A stretch of 19,510 bases of DNA from an uncultured Clostridia bacterium (GTDB taxonomy: Bacteria > Bacillota > Clostridia > Christensenellales > Borkfalkiaceae). The translations under genes were made by a program, and so were the position numbers. Shown one piece after another: positions 1 to 8,082 of the stretch; within the stretch, counting starts at the first letter, position 1, and the number at the start of each line of letters is the position of its first letter. The stretch is from contig CALDMH010000168.1 of NCBI GenBank assembly GCA_937915565.1, positions 1 through 19,510 on the forward strand, given 5' to 3'. The notes beneath the pieces were generated by a model. The model was given only the letters and a program-made list of their open reading frames with translations, had not been told where the DNA came from and made no database searches.

Positions 1-963
1 CGCAGTTCCCTCGCGTCTGGAATAAGGGAAGCAGTGAATATCCGCAAACCGCGCTTTTTTCGCCGTTTCCAGCGTTTCCTCGAAATTCTCTTCGCTTTCC
101 GTGGAATAACCGACGATAATATCCGTGGTTATCGCGGCGGACGGGAAAAACTTGCGGATAAGCTCGCATTTTTCCAAAAACTCCTCGGCGGTGTAATGCC
201 TGTTCATCGTTTTCAAAACCGCGCTCGAACCGGACTGCAAAGAAAGGTGGAAATGCGGCGCGAAATCTTTGAGCTTTTTGAGCGAAGAAAGGAACTCTTC
301 GGTTATCACGTTCGCTTCCAAAGAACCGAGCCTTATTCGGCAATCAACCTCCGAAAGTCGGTCTATAAGTTCTTTAAACCCCATATTCCGATAATTATAA
401 GCCGAGAGATTTATGCCCGTTATCACCGCTTCGAGGGGCGCAAGGCTCTCGATTTCCCTAACTGCGTTTTCGGGATTTCTCGAACGCACCCGCCCGCGAA
501 GATAAGGGATAATGCAATAACTGCAAAAGTTGTTGCATCCGTCCTCCACCTTGATAAACGCTCTCGTTCTGTCGGTTTTTTCGGGGTAATACTCCTCGTA
601 ATAATCGTCGTCGTTTTCGATAACCACGCCCGTTTCGCCGAGCATAGCTATTATTTTATCCTTTGATTTTGCGCCCGTGACGAGCGTTACGCCCTTTTTC
701 TTCAAAAAATCCTCGGGGACTTTTTGCGAAGCGCAACCCGTTACGATTATTTTCGCATTTTCGTTGAATTTACGCGCCCTCGCAATGGTCTGCCTCGATT
801 TTTTTTCCGCTTCGGCGGTAACGGCGCAGGTGTTGATTATATAAAGGTCGGCAAAGGAAAGTTCCTCGCTCGTTTCGTAGCCGAGCGATTTAAGCCCCGT
901 TATGAGGGATTCGCTTTCGCAACTGTTCACCTTGCAGCCGAGCGTGAACACTACGGCTTTCAT
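1..963 (-). CDS. mtaB: MtaB-type tRNA (t6A37) methylthiotransferase, 3' end cut by window edge
   Basis: Radical-SAM enzyme expected to convert t6A to ms2t6A at position 37 of tRNAs decoding ANN codons. The 321 visible codons start with MKAVVFTLGC. The N-terminal UPF0004 domain carries its three cluster cysteines (C10, C46 in INTCAVT, C77 in TGCAS). The radical-SAM motif CNNFCSYC supplies C143, C147 and C150 and is followed by IIPYLRGRVRSR, a very typical MtaB/MiaB sequence. LSLQSGS and CFPYSRREGT appear further on. About 110 residues, including the TRAM domain, lie outside the window. The N-terminus TLGCKVNS and the lack of an N-terminal extension favour MtaB over MiaB or RimO. The start ATG overlaps the prmA stop as ATGA (960-963), so translation is probably coupled to prmA. 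Many Clostridia have rsmE between prmA and mtaB; it is absent here. Confidence 0.93.
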   Translation of the reverse strand, partial: MKAVVFTLGCKVNSCESESLITGLKSLGYETSEELSFADLYIINTCAVTAEAEKKSRQTIARARKFNENAKIIVTGCASQKVPEDFLKKKGVTLVTGAKSKDKIIAMLGETGVVIENDDDYYEEYYPEKTDRTRAFIKVEDGCNNFCSYCIIPYLRGRVRSRNPENAVREIESLAPLEAVITGINLSAYNYRNMGFKELIDRLSEVDCRIRLGSLEANVITEEFLSSLKKLKDFAPHFHLSLQSGSSAVLKTMNRHYTAEEFLEKCELIRKFFPSAAITTDIIVGYSTESEENFEETLETAKKARFADIHCFPYSRREGTA

Positions 964-1925
964 ACGCCCTCTCCCCCGCTCTTTTTTTGCATCACGAGAG
1001 CTATCCACTCGCCCTCGTCTTTTCTCTCTTTAAGCTCGAAATCAATCGACGAATACCTGTCTATAACTTCGTTAACTCTGCTTTTTATTATTCCGCTCAT
1101 TATCAGTATCCCGCCGTTTTTAACGTGGGAAGGTATCGAATCGGAAAGAATCAAAAGCACGTCCGCGGTGATGTTTGCAAGCACCAAATCGCCCGTTATA
1201 TTCTTGTCGTCGAGAAGGTTGTTGAGGTCGACTTCGCACTTATCCGCAACGCCGTTTATCTCGCAGTTATGCTTTGCGGACTTCACGGCAACGTAATCTA
1301 TATCCGTCATAACCACCTTTTTTGCGCCGAGTTTTGCGGCGGCAATGCCCAGAATTCCGCTGCCCGTGCCTACGTCGATAACCGTTTCGGCGTTTTTGAC
1401 GTAATTTTGCATAAGCGACAAAACCATAGACGTAGTTTCGTGTTCGCCCGTGCCGAAAGCCATATTGCTGTCTATGATAACCTCGATTTGTCCCTCTTTC
1501 GGTTTTCTTTCTATCCAGGCGGGACAAATAAGCACGTTTCCGAGCTCTATGGGGCGGTAATGCTTGCGCCAGATTTCAATCCAATCGTCGCCGTCAACCA
1601 CTCTCTTCACGGTTTCGAGGCTGCCCGTTTCGATATTGCCCTTGCAATTTTCTTTAAGCGTTTCGAGGTCGGCGGTTATTTTTTTAACCGTTTCGTCGGT
1701 TATATCGAGCGGAATATACGCTTTTACAAGCGTCACTTTACTATTAAGTTCTTTCAAAACGGCTTCGTCGACGTAATCCCAAGTGGACTTCCTGTCGTTT
1801 AAAAGCTCCACGACGTCTAAAACGTCGGATATGGCAACGCCGTAGTTTGTGTAATTCCACATTATATCCGCAACGAGTTCCTGCGCCTCGGCGGTTGTGG
1901 ATACGGTAAGTTCGGTAAATTTCAT
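960..1925 (-). CDS. prmA: Ribosomal protein L11 methyltransferase PrmA
   Basis: SAM-dependent methyltransferase that methylates ribosomal protein L11; cytoplasmic. The 321 residues match the usual length of about 310. The N-terminal half (about 1-130) is the L11-recognition region. The catalytic Rossmann domain follows, with the PrmA hallmark FGTGEHETT (about 157-165), SAM motif I DVGTGSGILGIAA (from about 184), the acidic end of strand 2 in MTDID (about 206-210), and the NIT motif (about 251-253) where target-binding families have NPPY. The start is supported by GGAGA five bases upstream (1931-1935). It is the first gene of a two-gene unit with mtaB, which begins inside the prmA stop codon. 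Confidence 0.95.
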   Translation of the reverse strand: MKFTELTVSTTAEAQELVADIMWNYTNYGVAISDVLDVVELLNDRKSTWDYVDEAVLKELNSKVTLVKAYIPLDITDETVKKITADLETLKENCKGNIETGSLETVKRVVDGDDWIEIWRKHYRPIELGNVLICPAWIERKPKEGQIEVIIDSNMAFGTGEHETTSMVLSLMQNYVKNAETVIDVGTGSGILGIAAAKLGAKKVVMTDIDYVAVKSAKHNCEINGVADKCEVDLNNLLDDKNITGDLVLANITADVLLILSDSIPSHVKNGGILIMSGIIKSRVNEVIDRYSSIDFELKERKDEGEWIALVMQKKSGGEGV

Positions 1926-1946
1926 TTTTATCTCCGTGTAGTTCGG

Positions 1947-1974
1947 TTTATAGTTCGCAAAAAATTATTTTGAA
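1947..1974 (-). promoter_or_regulatory. Weak sigma-A promoter candidate for prmA-mtaB
   Basis: On the minus strand, TTCAAA (1974-1969) lies 16 bases before TATAAA (1952-1947). It sits in the 91-base gap downstream of the GH20-like gene. The same gap holds a small CGGT/ACCG hairpin followed by TTTT (about 1979-1995), which may be a weak terminator for the upstream gene. Read-through from that gene is the alternative. Confidence 0.4.
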
Positions 1975-2016
1975 TATTAAAACGGTGGCCAAACCGCGAC
2001 GTTCTTAATTTGCAAT

Positions 2017-3915
2017 TCAGGCAAAGAAAATTTTAACGCCGCTTTCCTTTCTCGCAAGCGAAACGTCGTTAAGATGCTCCGTTCCGTCCGGATAGCCGTA
2101 CTCGCAAAACGTGACGTCCGGCAAAAGAAGCGCGTTTTCGTCCTTAACTCTTCCGCAAAGCTTTTCAACCCTCGAAACGGACGATTTTTCCCCGAGCGTA
2201 AGCAGCCTTAACGACGAGGTGAACAAGGAACCCTCTCCGTGGCAGGTAATCGTGACGTAATCCACCGCCTTGTTTTTTACGGCGATACGATAGGTGTGAC
2301 AACCGCCCGCGTCGAGCGATACGAGCCCCGGTTTTATCGCTCCGTCGTATTCGAGCGTTTCCTCCGCTTCTCCCGCATATTTCACTCTGACGCGAATTTT
2401 CGGGCAGGAGAACCCGTCGGGCGTGACCATATCGATAAACAGCACTCCGCAACCCGTGTTTTCGATTATTTGCTTTTTCGCCGCGCGAATCAAATCGAGG
2501 CGACCTTCTTTCGTTCTCTCGAACTGATTTTTCGAGCTTTTTATTCCGTCGCGGTATTTTTTCCACAAATATTCCGCGTTAGAGTTGATTTCTTTAAATT
2601 CTTTTTCTATTTCGTCAAGCTTTGAAAAAACTTCGGAAAAATCGGTTTTTCCCGTTTCGTACCCATCGAAAACCTCGCAGCTTAAAGCGTGCAAACGCAT
2701 TTTCAGCAATCTTTCAAGCACGCTGTCGTAAATATCGAGCAAAACGTCCTTGCTTTCGCCTTTTGCCCCTTTCAAAGCCTCGCGAAGCTTATTCACGGCT
2801 TCCTCCGTCTGGCGCATTGCGATAAGTTTAACGAGATTGCCGTCCTCCGCCCTTTTGCCGACGTCGAGCGAATACAGACAATCGTTTACAATCGGCGTTT
2901 TGAAAACGGTTTCCGCAATCGATTTATCGCCGAGAATATCGGCGTAAATCCTTATCCCGTCCTTTTCGGAAGCCGCTTTTTCGCCCCACAGTGCGGCGGC
3001 GTAAGCGTCCACGGGATAACAGCCGAGATAAAAACTGTCGGAACACTCCCATTCCGTCATAATCATTCCGGACGGCTCGTGCTTTTTGGCGTAATTCGTC
3101 ATCGTTTCGAGATTATAAACGGCGGAAGTCTGCCTGCCCCAAACGCAACAAATATACTCGAACCCGAGTTTATCGTAAACCGAAAGCCAATCCTTACGCA
3201 CTCTGCCCGTCCAATGCCCTTTCGTTTCCGACCCGATATAGCCGTAATTCCAATGGCACAAAATCACGTCGCGCGGGATAGCGTCCGAAATATCGTAATA
3301 TTCGAGGAAATCGTCCCACATCATCATTCGCTTGCCGAGTTTTTTCGCAAGTTCGTAGTTATGCAAAACCTGTTTAAGGAAAAAGTCCTTTTTCGTTTCC
3401 CCGTTTTTGATTCTTTCCTTGCAGCGAGGACATTCGCCGAACTCGAAAATTTCATCGAGCCCCATATGAACGTAACCGCTCGGGAAAAGCGAGCATACTT
3501 CGGTTATATATTTATCGAAAAACTCGTTGAACGCAGGGTTTGAAACGCACCCCACCGCCCCGCGAGGATAAACGGGACTCGTCCAGCCTCTTCCCCGAGC
3601 TTTTTCGTCGGGAAATTCGGCAAAGTCCGCAAACTCGTCGTAACACAAAAGTTTTTCTATATGATAGAAGTTTTCAAAGGCGGGAACGGCCGTAAGCCCG
3701 CGACTTTCGATATAGTTTACAATCTCTCTCGCTTCGTCCTCGGAATAGGTTTCGTCATCGTTGAAAAAAGGCGTGTCCGCCGTTCTGATGCAGGTTTCAA
3801 GATATAAGATAATCGTGTTATAGCCCCACTTTTCGGCTTTATCAACGAGCGTTTTCAAATAATCGATTCTTTCTTTTTGTCTTGCCAAATCGATTTGATA
3901 AGCAATGATTTTCAT
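2017..3915 (-). CDS. Cytoplasmic GH20-like glycoside hydrolase (beta-N-acetylhexosaminidase-like)
   Basis: 632 residues with no signal peptide. The protein starts directly in a TIM barrel: first strand IIAYQID, then helix and strand ending YNTIILYLET (about 32-41), and FENFYH (80-85) where GH20 enzymes have the strand ending before the histidine. HMGLDE (150-155) matches the GH20 HxGxDE motif, in which the Asp orients the substrate acetamido group and the Glu is the acid/base. MMMWDDF (198-203 region) matches the next barrel strand. The usual N-terminal GH20b zincin-like domain is missing, and roughly 250 residues follow the barrel: a helical stretch (about 360-480) then a beta-rich region of no recognised family. 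Substrate is unknown; scavenging of N-acetylhexosamine oligosaccharides is a reasonable inference. SD GGGA lies 8 bases before the ATG. The gene is divergent from the lipoprotein gene. Confidence 0.7.
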   Translation of the reverse strand: MKIIAYQIDLARQKERIDYLKTLVDKAEKWGYNTIILYLETCIRTADTPFFNDDETYSEDEAREIVNYIESRGLTAVPAFENFYHIEKLLCYDEFADFAEFPDEKARGRGWTSPVYPRGAVGCVSNPAFNEFFDKYITEVCSLFPSGYVHMGLDEIFEFGECPRCKERIKNGETKKDFFLKQVLHNYELAKKLGKRMMMWDDFLEYYDISDAIPRDVILCHWNYGYIGSETKGHWTGRVRKDWLSVYDKLGFEYICCVWGRQTSAVYNLETMTNYAKKHEPSGMIMTEWECSDSFYLGCYPVDAYAAALWGEKAASEKDGIRIYADILGDKSIAETVFKTPIVNDCLYSLDVGKRAEDGNLVKLIAMRQTEEAVNKLREALKGAKGESKDVLLDIYDSVLERLLKMRLHALSCEVFDGYETGKTDFSEVFSKLDEIEKEFKEINSNAEYLWKKYRDGIKSSKNQFERTKEGRLDLIRAAKKQIIENTGCGVLFIDMVTPDGFSCPKIRVRVKYAGEAEETLEYDGAIKPGLVSLDAGGCHTYRIAVKNKAVDYVTITCHGEGSLFTSSLRLLTLGEKSSVSRVEKLCGRVKDENALLLPDVTFCEYGYPDGTEHLNDVSLARKESGVKIFFA

Positions 3916-4004
3916 AAGATATTTCCCTTTTGTGCCGAGTGAAATTCGAACCTCGCTCGGCGCGGCGGTCCGGAACGAAACGACCCGTGAGCCGACACAC
4001 GACG

Positions 4005-4033
4005 ATTATACCACATCGAAAAAACATTTTCAA
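4005..4033 (-). promoter_or_regulatory. Sigma-A promoter of the GH20-like gene
   Basis: Minus strand: TTGAAA (4033-4028), 17-bp spacer, TATAAT (4010-4005), preceded by TGG as an extended -10. The predicted start is near 3998, giving a leader of about 80 bases. The match is near consensus, so expression could be high unless repressed; no clear operator was seen. Confidence 0.8.
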
Positions 4034-4210
4034 CGGTTTTCTTGCAATTTCTGGCTTTACGCCGCGTTTTTTTAGCTTTGCCCGAAAACTCACGAAATCG
4101 GTATAAAACGAATTCCGCAAACCGCCGTAACCGACCGAAGGAAATACGCTGCAAAACGGTTTTTTCAACGAAAAAGTTTACCCATAGCAATTATGCGCAT
4201 TTTTAAAGCA

Positions 4211-4239
4211 TTGAACGACGCGCGTTAAAATGATATAAT
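4211..4239 (+). promoter_or_regulatory. Sigma-A promoter of the phosphatase lipoprotein gene
   Basis: TTGAAC (4211-4216), 17-bp spacer, TATAAT (4234-4239) with TGA immediately before it (extended -10). The start would be near 4246. The leader of about 57 bases ends in AAGGAG (4291-4296) six bases before the ATG at 4303. Confidence 0.82.
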
Positions 4240-4302
4240 CGTAATATAAAAAGTACGTTTTTTCGCCTCTCGGCGAGAAATTTCTTAAAAAAGGAGAAAA
4301 CG

Positions 4303-6666
4303 ATGAAAAAAATAATCTTAACCGTTGCGTCGGTTTTGTGCGCTTTTTTCGCGCTCGCCGGCTGCGCTAACGGCTCGTCCGAAGGTGGCTCGGAGGCTCA
4401 CAAACACGCGTTCGGAAACTGGCAAGCCGAAATTCCCGCAACCTGCACGGAAAACGGGGTTAAGGCGCACAAGGATTGCTCCGAATGTAAGAAGCATTTC
4501 GACGAAAACGATAACGAACTTGACGACTTAACGATTGCCGCAAGCGGTCATTCTTTCGACGAATGGCAAATCGTAAAGCGCGCCACGGAAACCTCGGACG
4601 GCAAAGAAAAGCGCACCTGCGCGAATTGCGGTTATATAGAATCGCGGACTATCCCGGCGCTTACCGAGCAGGTTTTTTCGATTACTTACGACTTAAACGG
4701 AGGCTTTTTGCAAAACGAAAACCCGACGACGTATAAAAACACCGACGAATCCGTCGTTTTATCGAACCCATACAAAAAGGGTTGCGTGTTCACGGGTTGG
4801 GCAAAGGAAGGCGAAAAGCCGAGAAAGAATTATAGGATAACTTACGGTACGCAGGGCAATCTTATGCTGACGGCAAACTATATCGACGACGACACAAAAA
4901 TTTATAACGACGAAAAAATCAGCCTTTTGCCCACCGTTGTGAAAAATTATCTCAATGCGGAAAACAAAGCGGATTATTTGCGGAAAAACCCTTCGGGCGA
5001 CGGGGTTAAAGGCGTTTCTCTGGAATGGCAAAACGTTTATTCGGCAAAGAAATTTACGCTCGAACTCGCAACCGACGAAGCTTTTGAAAACGTGGTTTAC
5101 TCCGCGGAATACGCCGATTGTCAAACGATTTTGTTCAATCTTATTCCCGATTCTTATTTCTACAAAGTTCGGGATAACCTCGGAAACGTAGTTAAAATGG
5201 ACGGTTTCGAGGTTTCGGACAAAATAAGGACCATAAACTGCGGAAATATTACGAACGTCAGAGATATGGGCGGAAGAGAAACCCCCGACGGAACGATTAA
5301 ATACGGCCTTGCATACCGCACGCCGGAAATCGTTGACGCAAACGCCGCCGCGAAAAAAGTTCTTATCGACGAACTCGGAATAAAAACCGAAATCGATTTG
5401 CGTTTAGACGTGGATACCGATTCGATTAGCGAAAAAATCACGAAATATAAGCTCGGGATTTTGCAATGGGATTTCCTGTTCCCTAATATGAATCCCCAAA
5501 GGGCGTGGTCGGCAACTTACACGAATAACTTAAAGGAAATTTTCAGGCTCTTCGGGGATATTAACAATTATCCGATAATGTTCCACTGCTCCGCCGGCGC
5601 GGACAGAACCGGCACGCTCGGATTTTTGCTCAACGGTCTTCTCGGCGCTTCTTACGAGGACCTTGCGGAAGACTTTGAGATAACCTCTTTCTATTTCGGC
5701 GGGCGTTGGCGTTCGGACATCGTTATGGGCGAGGACGGCGAATATCGGTTCGGCGACAGCGGCGCGATGCAGGACGACGCGGGAAATCTTATCGCTTTCG
5801 ACCGTACCTACAAATATATTATGAAAACTTACGGCACGGAAGGCGGAACGCTCTCCCAGGCCATCGAAAACTATCTCAAAACGGTCGTCGGGCTTACCGA
5901 ATACGAAATTTTCTCCGTTAAGCATATTATGCTCGGCACGTCGGAACACGAATACGGCGAATGGAAAATTACCGACAAGGGAAGCTGCAAGAAAAACGGT
6001 GAAAAACGCCGTTACTGCGCTTGCGGGTTGTTCGAGTCCGAAACGATAATAACCGAAGGTCAACACGTTTTCGGCGAATGGACGATTGAAAAAGAAGCTT
6101 CTTTTGAAGAGAACGGACTTCGCGTTCGCTATTGCGATTGCGGAGAACGCGACGAACAGGTTATCCCCAAATACCAAAGAAAAGTTTACGATTTTGCGAA
6201 CGACGAAATCGACGCCACGGTAAACACGAACGGGATAAAGTGTTACGCTTCTTCGGAAATAACCGATAAAAGCGGCGTTCCGAACGGTTACACCGGCGGC
6301 GTTTACGGGAAAACCGACGGATACCTCGTTTCGGTCGGCGTCGGGTTAAAGGACGCTTATAACCTCGAAGATTTATTATCCGTAAAAATCAGAGTTCGCG
6401 TCGTTTGCGAGGGAAAACTAACGAAAGGGCAAATCCGAATTTACAACGACAGCGAAAATACGTTTAACGGCGGAAAAGCCGAGGACAACGTCGGAAACCA
6501 CCCCGAAGTTTACGAAGAATGGACGGAAATCGATATTTTGCCGATTCTTCTCGAATCGAAAGACTTAATTTCCGCAAACGACAAGCTCGAAAAATTCGTT
6601 CTCGTCGTTAGAACGGGCGCGACGGCAACCGTTTACTTCGATTCTTTGACGGTTTGCTCTAAATAA
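4303..6666 (+). CDS. Surface lipoprotein with tyrosine/dual-specificity-type phosphatase domain and Cys-rich repeats
   Basis: 787 residues. A lipoprotein signal ends in LAGC, so C21 is the predicted lipidated residue. Domains in order: two zinc-ribbon-like surface repeats (about 34-118, with HxFGxW, TCTENG and CANCG); an InlB/Flg_new-type beta-grasp repeat (about 126-193, ITYDLNGG...FTGWA); a fibronectin-III-like segment (about 235-305); a phosphatase domain (about 312-545) with NVRDMGG (318-324) and P-loop HCSAGADRTG (428-437, nucleophile C429, R435); two more Cys repeats (about 548-622, FGEW, CACG, CDCG); and a C-terminal beta-sandwich resembling a carbohydrate-binding module (about 627-784). 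The phosphatase resembles the Y_phosphatase3 family that includes Listeria LipA and mycobacterial PtpB, which act on phosphotyrosine or phosphoinositides. The P-loop Lys of that family is Ala here (A433). Substrate is unknown. The gene is monocistronic: own promoter, terminator at 6706. Confidence 0.85.
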   Translation: MKKIILTVASVLCAFFALAGCANGSSEGGSEAHKHAFGNWQAEIPATCTENGVKAHKDCSECKKHFDENDNELDDLTIAASGHSFDEWQIVKRATETSDGKEKRTCANCGYIESRTIPALTEQVFSITYDLNGGFLQNENPTTYKNTDESVVLSNPYKKGCVFTGWAKEGEKPRKNYRITYGTQGNLMLTANYIDDDTKIYNDEKISLLPTVVKNYLNAENKADYLRKNPSGDGVKGVSLEWQNVYSAKKFTLELATDEAFENVVYSAEYADCQTILFNLIPDSYFYKVRDNLGNVVKMDGFEVSDKIRTINCGNITNVRDMGGRETPDGTIKYGLAYRTPEIVDANAAAKKVLIDELGIKTEIDLRLDVDTDSISEKITKYKLGILQWDFLFPNMNPQRAWSATYTNNLKEIFRLFGDINNYPIMFHCSAGADRTGTLGFLLNGLLGASYEDLAEDFEITSFYFGGRWRSDIVMGEDGEYRFGDSGAMQDDAGNLIAFDRTYKYIMKTYGTEGGTLSQAIENYLKTVVGLTEYEIFSVKHIMLGTSEHEYGEWKITDKGSCKKNGEKRRYCACGLFESETIITEGQHVFGEWTIEKEASFEENGLRVRYCDCGERDEQVIPKYQRKVYDFANDEIDATVNTNGIKCYASSEITDKSGVPNGYTGGVYGKTDGYLVSVGVGLKDAYNLEDLLSVKIRVRVVCEGKLTKGQIRIYNDSENTFNGGKAEDNVGNHPEVYEEWTEIDILPILLESKDLISANDKLEKFVLVVRTGATATVYFDSLTVCSK

Positions 6667-6705
6667 TCTTAAATAGAATTTTCAAATCGTTATCACCGAT
6701 AAAAC

Positions 6706-6750
6706 AGCCGCCCCGACGAGCCTTTTGCTCGTCGGGGCGGCTTAATTTTT
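6706..6750. terminator. Bidirectional intrinsic terminator
   Basis: A 15-bp perfect GC-rich stem (6706-6720 with 6728-6742), loop CCTTTTG, followed by TTAATTTTT on the plus strand and by GTTTTATC on the minus strand. It lies between the convergent lipoprotein and permease genes and can serve both. Confidence 0.92.
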
Positions 6751-6809
6751 AAATTTTTCGGTTTTTGAAAGTATGATTTTTCGCCCAAAGCGCACTATTA
6801 TTGAAACCC

Positions 6810-6827
6810 AAGGCCTACCAAGGCCTT
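6810..6827 (-). other. Short hairpin 3' of the permease gene
   Basis: Perfect 7-bp inverted repeat AAGGCCT with loop ACCA, 20 bases beyond the permease stop. There is no U-tract, so it is more likely mRNA 3'-end structure than a terminator. A tandem 10-base repeat, TTTATAAGAC twice (6836-6855), overlaps the permease stop codon. Confidence 0.4.
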
Positions 6828-6846
6828 CATTCAAGTTTATAAGACT

Positions 6847-7950
6847 TTATAAGACGATGAGTTCAAAAAAAACGAGAATTATAAGGAAGGAAAAATTGAC
6901 GAGCGAAAATTTCAAAAGATATTTCCCCGTGTTGCCGCCCGTTGATTTAAACTTTCCGAGAGTTATAAGGCTCGCAAGGCTGGCTATCGGAGTTCCGAGC
7001 CCGCCGATATTCACGCCGACGAGAAGCGGCGCGTAATTTTCCGTGAATCTGCAAAGCAACGTCGCCGACGGTACGTTTGAAATGACCTGACACGAAAGCA
7101 CGGAAACGAGCAGGGTGTTTTTCTCCAAAAGTCCGCCTATAAGTTCGTGAACGCTCTCTATCCGTGACATATTGCCGCTGAAAACGAAGAACGCGCAAAA
7201 GGTTAAAAGCAAGGGATAATTAACCGTTAAAAAGGCTTTTCTGTCAAAAATCAAAACCCCGAGAGCGGCTATCCCTATGCCTATCCAGAACGGGAAAACC
7301 CGCAAAACCGAGCATACCGACAGCGCGAAAAGCACGAGATAAATTATCGTTTTAGGTTTATCGGGCGTGTAAAAAACGTCGTCCTTTATCTCCGCAGGCT
7401 CTTTTTTCACCGTCAGACAACACGCCACGATTAAAACGAGCGCAACGGCAAACGGCGGAAACATTATTTTCAAAAACTCCCCGTTCGGGATTTGATAATG
7501 CGAATATAAATAAAGGTTCTGCGGATTGCCGAACGGCGTCAACATTCCGCCCAAATTTGCGGCGACGTTTTGCATAACGAAAACGAACGCCATATACTCT
7601 CTTTTTTCCGTTCTCGAAAGCACGAAATAGCCAAGCGGCAAAAACGTTATAAGAGCCATATCGTTCGCCATTATCATCGAGCCGAAATAGGTTATGAAAA
7701 CGAGCGCGAAAACGATATTCCGCATATTTTTGAATTTCGTGACGATTTTCCTCGCTAGGATTTCAAAAAAACGAACGTTTGAAAGAGCTTCAACGACGAG
7801 CAGCGTTCCGAAAAGGCAGCCGAGCGTGGCAAAATCGAAATAATCTATATACGCCTCGTCCGGCGGAACGATAAACGCCGTAACCACGGCCAGAACGACG
7901 GCGATAACGAGCACTGCGTTTTTCTTTATAAACTTTAAAATTGTTGTCAT
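6847..7950 (-). CDS. ArsB/SLC13-superfamily anion permease
   Basis: 367-residue integral membrane protein with about ten hydrophobic helices, belonging to the ion-transporter superfamily that includes ArsB, NhaD and SLC13/CitMHS. The two internal halves each keep a family motif: MIMANDMALITF (about 93-103) with GNPQNLYLY (141-149), and ISNVPSATLL (290-299) with GGLGTPIASLASLI (316-329). These are the re-entrant loop and asparagine-rich substrate sites of the family. A dicarboxylate, arsenite or other anion substrate cannot be told from sequence. The only in-frame start is the ATG at 7950, and it has no recognisable Shine-Dalgarno sequence. It lies 132 bases downstream of the ABC-F gene on the same strand; a hairpin and short direct repeats separate them, so co-transcription is uncertain. 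Confidence 0.82.
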   Translation of the reverse strand: MTTILKFIKKNAVLVIAVVLAVVTAFIVPPDEAYIDYFDFATLGCLFGTLLVVEALSNVRFFEILARKIVTKFKNMRNIVFALVFITYFGSMIMANDMALITFLPLGYFVLSRTEKREYMAFVFVMQNVAANLGGMLTPFGNPQNLYLYSHYQIPNGEFLKIMFPPFAVALVLIVACCLTVKKEPAEIKDDVFYTPDKPKTIIYLVLFALSVCSVLRVFPFWIGIGIAALGVLIFDRKAFLTVNYPLLLTFCAFFVFSGNMSRIESVHELIGGLLEKNTLLVSVLSCQVISNVPSATLLCRFTENYAPLLVGVNIGGLGTPIASLASLITLGKFKSTGGNTGKYLLKFSLVNFSFLIILVFFELIVL

Positions 7951-8012
7951 TGGCGTTAAAAATACCGCGATAATCGACTTATACGCCGACTTATTGCATA
8001 AAAACCCGACAA

Positions 8013-8071
8013 GCCGAACCCGAAAAATCGGTTTTCTTCGGCTCGTTTCGGATTGCTTCGGTTCGTTTCGG
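8013..8071 (-). repeat. Hairpin and direct repeats between ABC-F and permease genes
   Basis: Two 16-base direct repeats (8036-8051 and 8056-8071) differ at one base and are built on CGTTTCGG-like units. Next to them GCCGAA (8013-8018) pairs with TTCGGC (8037-8042), with an inner CCGA/TCGG hairpin (8020-8031). On the transcribed minus strand the structure is followed by TTGTCGGGTTTTT, so partial termination is possible. Confidence 0.5.
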
Positions 8072-8082
8072 CTTATTCGGAA

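Larger units (their letters stand above)
3916..4302. other. Divergent intergenic region between GH20-like gene and lipoprotein gene
   Basis: 387 bases without a credible gene. It holds two outward-facing promoters (4005-4033 minus, 4211-4239 plus) separated by about 180 bases, and the two ribosome binding sites. Minus-strand reading frames across it lack ribosome binding sites and would run through the GH20 promoter. No further repeat or RNA structure was convincing; the CGCC/GGCG hairpin at about 4264-4275 in the lipoprotein leader has only four pairs. Confidence 0.75.

Noticed and set aside
3842..4190. Minus-strand open frames in the divergent intergenic region
   Set aside because: They lack ribosome binding sites, one uses TTG, they have low-complexity basic composition, and they run through the well-formed promoter of the GH20-like gene.
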